Origin: Hirsutella rhossiliensis
Lineage: Eukaryota; Ascomycota; Sordariomycetes; Hypocreales; Ophiocordycipitaceae
NCBI RefSeq assembly: GCF_020360975.1
Contig: NW_025408684.1
Span: forward strand, 372,001 to 436,000
Length of the DNA stretch: 64,000 nucleotides
Direction of reading: 5' to 3'
Shown here: positions 35,274-46,751 of the stretch, piece by piece
Layout of the letters: each line of letters opens with the position of its first letter
How positions within the stretch are numbered: position 1 is the first letter of the stretch
Program-made: the position numbers and the translations under genes
Notes under the pieces: model-generated
What the model saw: the letters and a program-made list of their open reading frames with translations, nothing else
Told to the model about the DNA's origin: nothing
Databases searched by the model: none

Positions 35274-35581
35274 ATGAATTTTAAGATCCTTATTGCCGTT
35301 GCTTCTATCGCTGCGGCCGCGGTTACTGGTGAGTTGAACATGCCCTTGAGTCTTAAGCTGTACCTTTCAGCCAGCCAACTAACTAATGCAAGGGTGAGCG
35401 GGCCTCCAAAGATGACTCCGTGAAGCGCGGGATCAATGCCCCCCAGGCGTGCTACTGGGAGGGTGGTGCTCCTTTCTGCTCTGGCAGCTGCAACAGTGGA
35501 TGGAGACAGGTCAGACGTGATAGATGTGGTGATGGGAGGTGTTGTTTGTCAGGCAGCAAGGCGTTCTGCTGCCAACCGTAA
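35274..35581 (+). CDS. Small secreted cysteine-rich protein (candidate effector or antimicrobial)
   Basis: Two-exon model: 35274-35328 and 35412-35581, 74 aa. Exon 1 is a clean signal peptide (MNFKILIAVASIAAAAVT). A GTGAGT donor follows; a CTAAC branch sits near 35378. The acceptor at 35411 (AAAG) is the first that keeps the frame, while an earlier CAAG at 35392 would create a stop, so the junction is the weakest part. After a likely Kex2 site (SVKR) the mature peptide has eight Cys in the pattern C-x8-C-x3-C-x11-C-x4-CC-x7-CC, with Gly/Trp-rich loops (APFCSGSCNSGW; CGDGRCC). Such Gly/Cys-rich secreted peptides are common in plant-, insect- and nematode-associated fungi. No biochemical function can be assigned. 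It stands alone in a gene-poor region. Confidence 0.7.
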
Positions 35582-37041
35582 CCAGAGACGCTATTGAGTA
35601 AACGCAGGCAAGGGCGTACGCAATGAGTCTTCTACAAGACCCTAGTGGAAGGCTAGATAAATCCAGTCGTTCAATTTCTCGAAAATATTGAATGGACGTC
35701 CTGTTATCCGCGCCGAAGTGATACAGGCCTTCTCCCACTCCCTCCGATATGGCGCATTGTGGTTTAAATGCATCTCTTCATGGTCAAGAAATCGGACTGC
35801 AAAGATGAGCAGAGAAAAGGGGGCCTAGCCTCCTGCGAAAACTTCTCAATGCCTACGCTCTGCAGACGGAGAATGTAGACTCTATTAATGGTGATGCCCT
35901 CAGAATTATCGAGGTATTTATTCTTTCAGTTCAATAGCCTCTACTTGGGGCCAAGAGTCAAGGTCTTGACCTCCACCTTGCCTGTTGTCTATTTATAAAT
36001 GCAAGCTCTGTTGCTTCGTCCTGGAGCCGTGTTTCGCCTTGGCAGAAGAAAACTTCATTGTTTTATTTGATATATTTCAAAGGGTTATCTGTATAGAAGT
36101 TATTTTCTCTACCCTCAATTTTCAAGACTCTGCCCTCTTTATCCAAGCAAAATGTGTTCTCCAAACATTCCTCCTCAGTGTCTATCTATATTGGATCTAG
36201 CCAAAAAGAAACACCGTGACCTCTTTGACACCATATACATCTACATAAGCTAGCAAGCTGCTTCCACTATCTCTCAGCAAAGGTATAAGGAATCTTTGCA
36301 ACGATTCTCATTTATACGAGCTCTCTCGATAACGACACCCCTTGACCCCAGCGACAGCTCTTCTGCTGAAATACCTTTCTTTCGAAGCCTTTTCTCAATA
36401 TTAATAGTGAAAAGCTCGCCGTCTGATCGGATGATCTTAAAGCTAAGACCGCAGCGTTGCTTCATCCAGCAAAAAAAAATATCCCGTCACACAGCCCAGT
36501 TATGTTTCTCCTGGTAGATCTTTATGAAATAGGGGAAAATCATGCCAGAATAAGGCGTCAGTGGTAAACATGATGATAAGGAGCAGCCGCATCATACCTC
36601 GATGATCCCAACAATACGGCAGGAAATCTTACGATGAATGTGTCTTCGTTGTCCGCTCACGCGGGCTGTGGGAAAATGAATGAACGATATTGATGATAAT
36701 GGCTCTCTAGCTATAGAAAGGAGTGGAAGGCTAGGTTTTATAAGGACATAAACTAGCAGTGATTGACACGATCATGAAACCTTCTCGAGACAACCGGTCG
36801 CTTCCAACAGTGTTCAATGCTACCAAGGCTTTGGTAAACCCGAAGCCCTAAGGAGTGTCGTGAAGGGGCGTCCTCAAGGAGGGAGTAAAACTAGAATCAA
36901 AACTCGGACGACCTGACCAACCAATGACCTAAATGCTGCACGACTTCCTTTGACGGTGCCGGACACTTTGAAAGATCTGACTCAAGTCTACAGCATGCGC
37001 AGCCGGCATGGTAGCGAAGGAGGCAAGCCACGAAAAACTAA
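35582..37041. other. Intergenic, nothing recognised
   Basis: About 1.5 kb with no frame over about 75 codons that resembles a known protein. It is AT-leaning with several short A or T runs but not RIP-depleted in CpA. Confidence 0.5.
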
Positions 37042-37777
37042 TCATGGCTTGAAGCAACTTCTCCACTGGACGGTGAACTTGACTGTCAGCTTGCCGCTAA
37101 TATGGTCGACCTGTTGATACTTTAGCATCACCCCATTCTATATTCCTGGGAGAAAAGCAGTCAGGGCTTACAGCAATTAGCGCCGGCAGATGTGTTGGGC
37201 TAATGTTGCAAGCAGTGTTCATGTTCAGAATCGCTGTACTGCCGCCGCATGGCGACCAAGACAGGATGCCAGGGTGAGATTCAAGATCGAAATTACCGCT
37301 GTACTTTCCGCGCAGCCCAATGGAGTAGTCGACGTGCTCTCTGCCTTGGCCAGTAAAAGAGAATGTATTAGTGCACCGGCCGTTGGCGCCAGCAGGGATC
37401 TCGGCGAAGCCGATCATGTCTGTGTCGAGGATAGAGAATCTTAGACAAGGGTTAGTGATAAAGGTATAGATTGGATAGTGAGCTTGATGTGCGACTTACT
37501 GGAAGCCATCGTCAAACTCCATGTTCAAAGTCAGCTTGCAGTTCTTGCGCCAGTCGACAGCTCTGGTGCCTGGGCCAGTCTGGACTGTGTACTCCGAGAA
37601 CGTGGCTTCGAAGAGAGAGCCGGTGGCGTCAACCTGCACATTGGCGGTGCCGGCTGGGCAGCCACTTCCGAGGAGGCTGATCCCGTGAATCTTGACCTTC
37701 TTGGGGGCCCGGCCGCCGGCTTGGGAAGCAGCGGCAGCGAGGCCGATGAAGGGGGCGAGGGCAGCTAGCCAGTGCAT
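37042..37777 (-). CDS. Secreted DUF4360-family protein
   Basis: Three exons on the minus strand: 37777-37500, 37439-37172 and 37110-37042. The introns are GTAAGT…TCTAAG (60 nt) and GTAAGC…CAACAG (61 nt), both keeping frame; total 204 aa. Signal peptide MHWLAALAPFIGLAAAASQA. The body matches the fungal DUF4360 pattern: SGCPAGT near residue 40, a beta-rich 'ATFSEYTV' strand, D-RKNCKL near 80, GFQFSI across intron 1, a GRCTNTFSFTGQ segment, LSWSPCGG, and the closing VKFTVQWRSCF. Six cysteines after the signal peptide would allow three disulfides. Family members are secreted and uncharacterised; no reaction is known. Without the third exon the protein would lack the conserved C-terminal W-x-x-C, which supports this model. 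Confidence 0.85.
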
Positions 37778-40700
37778 GTTGGAGCGGGTAGAATAATGGC
37801 AGGATGGGAAGTCGGTGCGATGTGACCGGTTTGCTATTTGGTTCGGGGTTTTTGAAGACTTTAAGGCGCTGGGTGATCATGAAGTTGACCTAGAGCGAGG
37901 TCGAGGATGGTCTCAATTTATAGAAAGAACATTTCTCCAGTGAGCGATATGGAGTCAAGAGCGCCTTTGCTCAGTAGCCCCAGCTTGTGCCTCAGCTTCT
38001 CTGCGGCTGAGTCGACGGACACCTCAAAAGAGCCTTAATTCGCTGACGTATCCCGAGGCCCTGAGTCCATCGCGGTCCGTTTCGGGTAGCACGGCAAGTT
38101 GGGTGTTCAGCGGACCATCCCAGTCACAGCTCACCGTCCTGGTCAGACTCCATGTCCATTCCGATCAAGTTGAGTATGATGATTCGTAGAGGCGGTCGTG
38201 ACAGGGTGGGCTGGGAGATGACTATTGACGCCGATATCCAATGCATGTAGGTTAGCCTACAAGAGCGACAAAAGGAATTTCAATAGAAAGACAGTAAACT
38301 GCTGGATGAAAACCGAACATGGCGGGATCGGTGACCAGCTTTCGGCATTTAGTGTTTAAGTTAGCTACGCATGCTAGTTATTAATAGAAGTTGAACAACC
38401 CTGTTCCCCCGGCTTGAACAAACAATCTAAGGCCAAGGCCAGGAAAACTCCCGTATCAACTTAAGATCGGCTTTACCGCACCTACCACCCGCATCTTTGA
38501 TTCATTTTGTTTAGCGAAGTTACTTTTGGTCGATGATGCCTCAAACCGAAATCTGATTTCCCAGCTGTTTGTTTTTCTTTACGCAGCAGCCTCATGCGTC
38601 TAGTGATATCTGTCTGCCACAGCCAAGAGCACCATATCACTCAGATTTCAAAGAGGGGTTCTGCTCTTTTCCTTGATCGATGATTCTGGATATCAAGGCC
38701 CGGGAAATCAATTCATTACTTGATATTCTTCTGCTCAATTAGCCCAGGGCCATCAGAGAATAAGCCACTCCAGTGTACGGCTGGAAGCGACATCAGCGTC
38801 CTCTCTTATGCTCTCAGCCATTTGGGCACGCAGCAAATGTGGTACTTTGAAATACGACACATAGCTTAGCGGCCAGAACTGGCCGATGGACATCACTCTG
38901 AACATTTACAAAGCAGAGTCTGCCAGCTGTGGAAGACCAGGCTAAAAGAGATACGCAGCTCTATATGAGGTCCGCCCAAATGGTCTTTATGCGTTGAATT
39001 CAGAGAGGAATAGGCATACGCAAGGCTTTTCGCACGCCTTTTCACAAGGCTCCTTGAGCCTTCGCAGGGCAGGCAGGTTGGAGGCCTCGCTTCTCATGGT
39101 GTATTCCCGTCACCCATGGAAGGCTCGTGAGATGGGACTGGACCTAGGCAAGAATCCCTCAGCTTTGACGCTTGTTTGTGTCTCCATCCATGTCATTAAA
39201 CAAGAATAGGATGCAGTGGTTGCAACCCCAGCGCCTGCATCCCTGTCGCCACACCCAGCTTCGCCGTCCCGGCCCTGCCTGGGCCCGCCGAAGAGAAACT
39301 GGGTCGGAGCCTTGCGGCTGACAGACAAGTAAGTGATTGGCCAAAGTGTACTGGTGCGCCCGCCGGCCGAAAAGGCGTTGACGTGTAGGTGAATCCTTTG
39401 TGTCGGGCTAGAGGAACACGACTTCAGCTGGGCTTGGAGCCTGCCTTGACTGGCCCTCGTGCGCTCCGAGAGGCGAAGGAGGTGAGAAAGACAGAAACGA
39501 GATGGCATGATTCACATCAGACATGTCACCAGAGGCTACATGTATTAGCAAGCTGCAATGCACCATTAGTCTTCTGGCATCCAGTTGTAGCATTGGGGCC
39601 GGCGGGAACTCAACCATAATTGCCGGGGTCCTATAAACTTGAATCGATAATATGTGCCACAGCAAGGCCGTTATGCATGATGACCCAATGCGTGGAGACA
39701 ATTGCGGATGAGGCTGGTAATGCATGTCAACGGCACGGCGACAGTAGTTCTGTTGTTTAAAGCCGCTTGAATCCCTGGGGTCGATTCGAGTCTAGAATCG
39801 ATCAACATGTCAAACGGAAGTAGTATCGTGGCGATTTGATTTTGTTCGAGTTTGAATTCTTTCGGTACCATTGCCCGGCAAAGGGCATGGCAACAAGCAG
39901 GAGCGCGAGTGCTCTGTTGGAAACATGAACGGACTGTGTAAGTGATAATGCACTATCCGTAGATGCAACTGAGGGGAGAGCAGGTGAAGCGAGGCCGGGA
40001 CTGGGAGGCGAGCATAGAGCGGGGCCAGCTTCTCTCTTTTCTTTGGTAAGTTACTGCTAAGGTTATCTATTGTTTGATGCCGGGGCGAAAAACACCCGTC
40101 AGAGGCTTGGCTTGGCCTTGAGTCATTGACACCGCCGTGCCGGGCGAGCTCAGCTTTCATCAACCTTGTAAACTAGGAGCATGGCCTCACGGCTCGACCC
40201 GCATAAAGGCTGGAGCCACAGCCGGGTTTGTCCCTAAAAATAGGTCGCTGACGAGCCGTCACAGCGTTGACAACGAGAGCCGAAGCAGGGATAGAAAGGT
40301 CATGAGCGATGCAGGGCTGACTGCAAGTCTTACTCGCGCCCGCCGGAGATATTAGTGCTCATCATTGGCATACGCCTCCGCTTTGGCTTTGTTCTCCCTA
40401 TACATGTTTTGCTGTCACGTCATCACGAAGCCCAATCCGACGAGGAGCAGCTTTGATATTTAGCGGTGACGGCAATTCCCCTCCTTGGATTCATACCTAT
40501 TGCAGCCAAGCACTACGGTACATACCCCTCAAGCCCCTGCGCTTCATTGTATGTATATTTCTCAAGCAGTGGCTGGAAAGCACAGTCGAAGGTATAGGGT
40601 GTCTCAAAGAGATAAATTTAGCAACACATCTCTATTAGGACCAGTAAATAACTAGCTGTCAGATCTGTACTGTACGGAGTAGAAGTCACAGGATCAGGCG

Positions 40701-41087
40701 CGTGCAGGGGTGACCGGCCACACTAAACTTATTTTTCGGCAAGCAGGATAGGCAGAGTGGTAAGCAGGTTAGTCGAGGCGTTGATATATGAGGTGACAAT
40801 GGGCCGGCTACAGGCATCAAACGTAGGTCGACACGCATTTCTGTCATGGCTGCCTTCTGAGCTGTCGTCGAAGACCTCCGAGACGCTGTTCTGCTTGCCA
40901 AAGACAGTCGCAAAGATAATCATCCGCCGCTTGTCAGAGGCCAACTTGCATGTAGCAGGCCATGCTATGCAATCTATCTATGCCGAGGTACTCCAACTAC
41001 GCATGCACATCCTCATGGTATGGCCTGCAGGTTCGTGACTGTTTCGTCGAGACAGCTTGCCTCATTTGCCACTCACAGGGGTTCTGG
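37778..41087. other. Long stretch without a recognisable gene
   Basis: About 3.3 kb. The part next to 37.78 kb should be the promoter of the DUF4360 gene. The frames at 39110-39508 (-), 39810-40163 (-) and 40729-40944 (-) show no conserved motif and overlap other frames. I see no tRNA, LTR or TIR. Confidence 0.5.
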
Positions 41088-41793
41088 TCACTTCAGCTTT
41101 CCAAAAGCCGTGCTCAATTCCTTTGCATTTTGGACAAGCAGAATAGCAGGGATCCAGATCCAAAGGGAGTTAAGAAAGACATAACACCCCCAGAAATTGT
41201 ATTTCTCCGGGAGTGAATAGGCCTGCTGATGCACGGCACTGTCAAACGTGCACGTTGCATAGTATAAAACGTCGCCGTATAGCTGGCCTAGGCTGACAAT
41301 AGACTGGAGCGGATGCCACCAGGTGCAGTCGGTGACGATCCAGTAGGCGCATACAAAGGATAATGGTCCCCCAGAACATGGCTGCCATGGTCTCCATGCA
41401 GACGACAACGTTGTCGCGTACGAGATAGCGAGAATCGGACATGGAGTATTCCTTCCAAGCTTGTGAGAGGACGTCGGACAAGCTGCCAGTGCGATGTGCC
41501 TGTAGGGAAAAGTGACCTTGTATGGTTAATGACGATTGATGAGAAGAAACGGAATCTGAGTTCGTATTGTACCAACCTTCTAAGCCGAGATGGATACACC
41601 CGCAGAGGACTTGGACGCACGCGACGGGCCACGAGATTAGTGGGCAGTATAATGGCACTAATGGTTGTAGTGAAAATAGCTAGTATAGTATGCGTTGAGA
41701 GGTATTGGTAACGTAGCCGGGGATCACGGCCCCGACGGGATGATAGGGTTGCTTGGTATCTGCAACGGGCTTTGCACTGTCTATGAACTTCAT
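41088..41793 (-). pseudogene. EBP/EXPERA-domain (sterol delta8-delta7 isomerase-like) relic, frameshifted
   Basis: From an ATG at 41793 the minus strand reads MKFIDSAKPVAD…HPVGAVIPGYV. Then, in a second frame, comes a membrane helix (TILAIFTTTISAIILPTN), then back in the first frame VQVLCGCIHLGLEG. A likely 60 nt in-frame intron (GTTGGT…ACAAG) joins to HFSLQAHRTG…WKEYSMSDSRYLVRDNVVVCMETMAAMFWG. One extra base in a G run near 41360 shifts the frame. The C-terminal part continues as GPLSFVCAYWIV…GQLYGDVLYYAT…FWGCYVFLNSLWIWIPAILL. The 'E…WKEYS-x-SDSRY', 'ME', 'WGPL' and 'N-x-LW-x-x-P' features are those of emopamil-binding-protein-type four-helix isomerases of the ER membrane. At least two frame shifts argue for a pseudogene. 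Assembly error in homopolymers is the alternative. Confidence 0.7.
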
Positions 41794-43010
41794 TGGGTCC
41801 TGAGAACGTAGAAAATGTTTGAGTTTGATCTCCTCCTCATGGTCGGAGGACAAGGCCGCCTATAGGAAGTTGTCCGACCTGCCATCATCAACTCTCGAAT
41901 TCGTGACATGGGGCTTGTCCGTCCCGCTCCAGGCCTCCGGTGTCTTGGAGAGGCTCGCTTCAGGAAGCCCTGGCGGGTTGAGTGAGATGCAGGTAAGCAA
42001 TGGGCTCGTAAGCGGGCGTTGATTTCCGCCACCGGACCGAGAATCCGATATCCGGATCGGCTAAGAATTTGGAGTCTCAGGGCCCCTGCTCGATCTAATG
42101 CTACCCTAATGCAGCTACTACTACAGTACTAGCTGGGGACTTTGCGGAAAGTTGCGTTCAAGCTATGTCCTGTTCTCAGGGTGTCGAGGATGAAAATAGG
42201 TCCGGTGTCTCATATGAAACTAGGCCATCTAAGCTCTCTGAACCATAGCCTCATGCAACCCATGTTGCTATTCGGCGACCGGTAAGCTAAGCGTAGCAAA
42301 GGGTCTACAAAGCTACCTTTGAGCGCTGACACTCTTAGAGTTAGTGGCGCGGCTACTATCTTCTATCAGGAAACGAAAAATATCTATGCCTCTTTCACGG
42401 GTCATCTGCTCTGGTAAGGAGCTTGCTTTCATCGCCATGCATGGGGGGTTCCACAATCTACGATGCCAAGGCGGATTTTTCTACAATGGTGCTTGCCACC
42501 TTTCCCTCAGCTTTGGCGGGCTCGCTTCAGCTTATCAGCATCGTTGGGAGAAGTCGAAGATGGTCCGACGGAATCGAGCTCGTCCTGAGTGGGCCCCAAG
42601 TCCATTCTGAATAGAACCATAGACTAGAAAAAGCTTAAAAGATATAGTAAGACTCTCAGAGATCGAAACGAAGAAGACTGTCGGTCTAGACTCACCCCAT
42701 TCCGCCATTGCGGCTTCGCAATGATAGGTAAGAACCCAGTAGTATTATCTACTCCGTTTCTCGGTGCTCCATGTCTGTCAACCACCTTGGACGATAGGAA
42801 TCGACCATGGCAAGCCCTTTTCTGCGGTCAGCATTGCTGGCCTCCAGAGGAAAGTAAGAAACAAACTTCCTCAGCTTGCCTAAATTGACCCAGCAAAAAA
42901 ATGGCCTTTCTAGTATGAACGATGTTCGACGCTTGTCCAGCGTCAATGTGCCATCTCATAGCCTCTTCGTAGTTCTATTCTTCTAGATTGCCAGAAGAGT
43001 CTCTTAGTAC
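41794..43010. other. Intergenic, no recognised gene
   Basis: Short frames on both strands (e.g. 42344-42610 +, 42749-42946 -) lack recognisable motifs. A TPR-like phrase (RKAIFLLGQFRQAEE) can be read on the minus strand near 42.87-42.92 kb but is too short to support a call. Confidence 0.45.
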
Positions 43011-43012
43011 TA

Positions 43013-43056
43013 AGTCCCTGCACATAGAAATGGGCACCCCCCTGTTTTGGGCACCC
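43013..43056 (+). repeat. Left terminal inverted repeat with GGGCACCC words
   Basis: 44 bp, identical to the complement of 44818-44861. It contains GGGCACCC twice (43032-43039; 43049-43056). The second copy pairs with GGGTGCCC at 43062-43069 to form an 11 bp stem around an AGA loop (43047-43071). The stem exists only at the left end. Confidence 0.92.
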
Positions 43057-43166
43057 AAGATGGGTGCCCAACCTAAACGGCTGCGTCAACTTCAACAGCA
43101 AATTTCACCGCGGAAACGCATCCAATCTGCTAAAAAATTGACGCATGTGTCTTCAAGCCACTACTG

Positions 43167-44772
43167 ATGAAATATACAGAGTCTGACATTCACAGCGCCC
43201 TTGAGGCAATCGCCAATGGCGGATCCGCCAAGAAGGCTGCTCGCGATTGGGGCGTCCGAGGCAACTCTTTACAATCGCATGCATGGTCACGAATGCAGAA
43301 AGGATGCATTTTCTGCTCTTCAGAGGCTTTCTCAGACACAGGAAAAGCAACTTACCGAATGGATTCTCATTCAGGACGCCTTGGGCCTTCCTCCCACTCA
43401 CTCGCAGATCAGGCAGTTCGCGCAGCGCATGCTCGCCGTCAAAGGAGACCACACACCGCTCGGAAAACACTGGATGCAAGCATTTTTAAGACGAAATCCT
43501 GCAGTTCGGACCCAGAAGTGCCATCACAGAGACTCTGCGCGTGTCAACGGCGCTTCTACCGAGGTAATTCGGCCTTGGTTCAACAATTTCTTCCTTCCCG
43601 AGATTCTGGCTATTAAGCCGGAGAACAGGTACAACATGGATGAAGCAGGCATCATGGAAGGACTTGGGGAGAATGGCCTGGTCGTTGGCAGTGCTGAAAA
43701 ACGATCTGTACAAAAGAAGACGCCTGGTTCTCGGGTCTGGACGTCGTTCATCGAGTGCGTGTCCGCTGCCGGCACCTTCCTCCCTCCACTCGTCATTTTC
43801 AAGGGCAAATCGGTCCAGCAACAGTGGTTCCCAGAAGATCTCAGTACTTTTAGTGACTGGCAATTCACTGCGACAAAGAACGGCTGGACTTCGGACCAAA
43901 CTGCGGTGGAGTGGCTCGAAAGGTGTTCATTCCAAGAACCCAGCCACCCGACCCTTCGGGCGAAGACTGCTAGTATTGGACGGCCACGGAAGTCACGAGA
44001 CGGTTGACTTCATGTATCTATGCTACCAGCATCAGATTCACCTTCTTTTCTTACCTCCCATACCTCTCATGTGCTGCAACCGCTCGATTTGTCTGTCTTC
44101 TCGCTCTTAAGCACTACTACCGCAAACAGGTCGGATTTCTCAGCCTCCTGACCGATTCAAGCCCAGTCGGCAAGCAAAACTTTCTTTCCTGCTACCAGAA
44201 AGCACGCGAGCAAGCGCTCACTGTGTCAAACATCAAGGGTGGCTGGAAAGCGACGGGTTTGTGGCCGGTGTCGATGGCGAAGCCACTTTTGAGCCCTCTT
44301 CTGCTGGAGAACAGCAACAGACGCAAAAGAACGCGAAAAATGTGGCCAATGCATTCAATAGCCACTTACCCACCAGTGACTGGCAATCAGACACATCCCA
44401 GATTGCGTGGTCGACCCGAGGCGCTCGCAAGATCTGAAGGTTCAGGTAGTTCAATTCAACCAGCTAGACGACGACGTGCCCACGAAGAGATTGCTGTTCA
44501 GGAAGATCACAAAAGGGTTTGACGAGAAGGATGGCCTTTTAGCAAAAGCTCAATTGCAGATTCAGGCACTGGAAACACAATTGGCGGCCGTCAAGCCGAA
44601 AAAAAGGAAGAGGGTGGTCACGAGCCCGAATTCGAGGTTCGCCAATATTGAGGCAATACGACGGGCGCAGGAGGAGGTGAACGCAGCTGAGAATGAAGAA
44701 TCTGATGAAACCGAAGCTGAGGTTTCAGAAATAGGTGACGATTGTATCGTAGTGCACGGTGGTGGGCAGTGA
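43167..44772 (+). pseudogene. Pogo-type transposase, multiple frameshifts
   Basis: The start at 43167 gives a psq-type helix-turn-helix (YTESDIHSALEAIANGGSAKKAARDWGV). A small deletion near 43256 shifts frame. The next frame holds the CENP-B-like HTH (LSQTQEKQLTEWIL…THSQIRQFAQRML) and the first DDE aspartate (YNMDEAGI), then SRVWTSFIECVSAAG. A shift near 43945 leads to the second Asp (LLVLDGHGSH). Shifts near 44066 and 44103 bracket the third (QPLDLSVFS). A last shift precedes the C-terminal coiled-coil, basic, acidic tail (QIQALETQLAAVKPKKRKR…ENEESDETEAE). The catalytic DDD triad is present, but no intact protein can be made. A non-autonomous copy with functional ends is possible. Confidence 0.88.
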
Positions 44773-44817
44773 GAAGGGATTGAATTAATGGTGTTGAAAA
44801 TGGTCGTGATTTTTTTG

Positions 44818-44861
44818 GGGTGCCCAAAACAGGGGGGTGCCCATTTCTATGTGCAGGGACT
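44818..44861 (-). repeat. Right terminal inverted repeat
   Basis: Exact inverted copy of 43013-43056, followed by the duplicated TA at 44862-44863. Confidence 0.92.
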
Positions 44862-45286
44862 TATACTGACTAAGTTAGGAAACCTCTTGAAGGTTTATCG
44901 CCATGGACCAAAACCAAATCGGTTAGGTAAGTGAGAGTTCAAATACAGATCGGTAGACTTGCAGGAAACACGAAAGACTGTCCGTTGCATAGTTTACGCA
45001 GCCAACTGTATGAATCCTTCCTACAATCGTCACCGACCTGTATTTTCCCAACGGTAAGAAGTCTATACGTAGCCGTATTAGCCAGATCAACCTATATCTA
45101 TTTGTCTGCTCTGTCTAACAGATACCCTGCGGTAGGATTATCAGCTCTTTTGCCTATTGTATAAAAGTCACCATCTAAGTTTCTGTCGAGACTGCTCGTG
45201 ATTCAAATCAGCCTCATGTCATGAAAACTGCCTTGACGGCGGCGAATCGACATTGATCCGTAGAGCAAATTGGTCGACTAAGAGAC

Positions 45287-45952
45287 ATGAGGTTCCCCAA
45301 GTCACACAAGTACAGACAGGACAAAGCGGTGGGAAAGTACATCTTGGTCGCCGAATTCACTGCCGCTTGCAGCTCTGGAGCTCTGGATTTGCTGGCGGCC
45401 ATGGTTGAGTCGAGCCATCTCGTCCGACGGGACCCTGACGACTTGAGTCGAGGGCTGTGCGCCACCAAGGAACATGCTGGACCTGTCGAGCTTCTGTTCA
45501 ATTACGAACCGCTCTCACACAGCCTGAATGCCACAGAGGATCTACTGATCGGTACAGCTGCAAGGGTGCCGCGATGATAGCAGGCTTTCATCCAGCGAAT
45601 CTCGACCACAATCGCTAGACAGACTTCAAATGTCGTTCCCCGGCACGTCGACAAATGCGGAAAGATTTTGGGCCTCTTCCTAGAGAACGGTGCCAGTTTG
45701 GAGGATGAGCTCATAGTCTTGGGCTCCTCGCCGCACGTGGCATGTCTCATTGGCAGCAAAACCATCCTGCAGCAAGTCGTCGATGAAAGGGCGGGCGCCG
45801 ACGAGATTAGTGAATATTTTGGGCAGGCCATGTTCGGCGCCCTGGTGGGGGGACAAGCCGATATTGTGACTCACGAACAAGGGTTAGAGAGCGCATGTGA
45901 AAGTGATCAGGGGCATATAATTGATGTGACAATGATGCATGCCCTCTTCTAG
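45287..45952 (+). pseudogene. Possible relic of an ankyrin-like repeat protein
   Basis: Two frames in tandem, 45287-45577 and, in another frame, about 45583-45952. They contain phrases of ankyrin character (TAACSSGALDLLAAMVESS; LGLFLENGASLEDELIVLG; AMFGALVGGQADIV). A shift or unrecognised intron lies between them near 45580. No complete ankyrin repeat with the TPLH-type motif is visible, so the family call is weak. It has no recognisable start or partner and sits between a transposon and the first conserved gene. Confidence 0.3.
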
Positions 45953-46751
45953 CTACGTGAGACCCAAGGGGGTATTTATTCGTATAGATGCCTCTTCTAG
46001 ACCCTGATATAGCTGCTAATAGAGTATTACTATTACTATTTGCCCAAGACCAACTCTCTATTCGGCCAACACCAGCTAAAAGGCGGGGTACCGTAATATC
46101 ATCCTCTAATATCTTATATATACTATCTTTTACCTTTTCCTTAATAGTAAATACTAAAAAAAGGTCTAGATAGCTCTAACTACGAAATAGCATACTCGAG
46201 CGCCGAATAGATATTTATTCTAAGCGTGGATCATATAGCGCGGCATCTGATGCTTGGGGTCAATCGAGTCAGTCGAGTCAAGGTCGAGGTGAACTTTGGA
46301 AACGAGTTCTCAAAAGACTATTTCGCTCGCTAGGGAAGATGGAATGTCAGTCAAAGTATCGCAACAGGGGGGCCGAGAGTCGCCGCGTCGGCAGCGGCGG
46401 CCGCGGTTGGGGACGGCCACAAGTGACAAGGCCCTTCAAGCGACAGGTTTGGCAGAGAGTTGCAGCAGTCTCGCCCTCCTCGACATCCTCTGTCGCGCTT
46501 ACGGAATTCGCAGCAAATATGGGACTTTTGGGCCTTGGTGTTTCCGTCTGCAGCTCGTCGGCGGCGGATGCCCGGGATAACCCTGCTGTCAACGGCCGCA
46601 CTAATACGAGTCAGCCATCGTGCCATAACCCCCTCGAAAAGGTATGTTAGAACCGTCGTTTCCCCTCAATTCCTTCCAATTCGCCTCCCCATCCATCATC
46701 TGCAACCGTCATCGACATCTCCAACGCAACCAACTTCCCGAACCCGCAACC
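45953..46751. other. Intergenic; promoter and leader of the next gene
   Basis: An AT-rich patch at about 45.99-46.22 kb is followed by GC-rich sequence. The 46.65-46.75 kb stretch is pyrimidine-rich and directly precedes a start codon in ACC-ATG context, as is common for fungal core promoters and leaders. Confidence 0.45.

Larger units (their letters stand above)
43013..44861 (+). mobile_element. Pogo/Fot1-type (Tc1-mariner superfamily) DNA transposon
   Basis: Perfect 44 bp terminal inverted repeats (43013-43056; 44818-44861) start AGTCCCTGCACATAG, with a TA dinucleotide duplicated outside each end (43011-43012; 44862-44863). Total 1,849 bp. Inside is a single plus-strand transposase gene with HTH_Psq, CENP-B-type HTH and DDE_1 domains, now frameshifted. 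No RIP signature, so it was probably a low-copy or recent arrival. TIR, target site and protein domains agree on the pogo family. Confidence 0.92.

Noticed and set aside
42749..42946. Possible TPR fragment
   Set aside because: Only one short TPR-like phrase in an alternate frame; insufficient for a call.
45985..46215. Suspected small RIP island
   Set aside because: AT-rich, but CpA is well represented (CCAAGACCAA, GCCAACACCAG), so it lacks the RIP signature.
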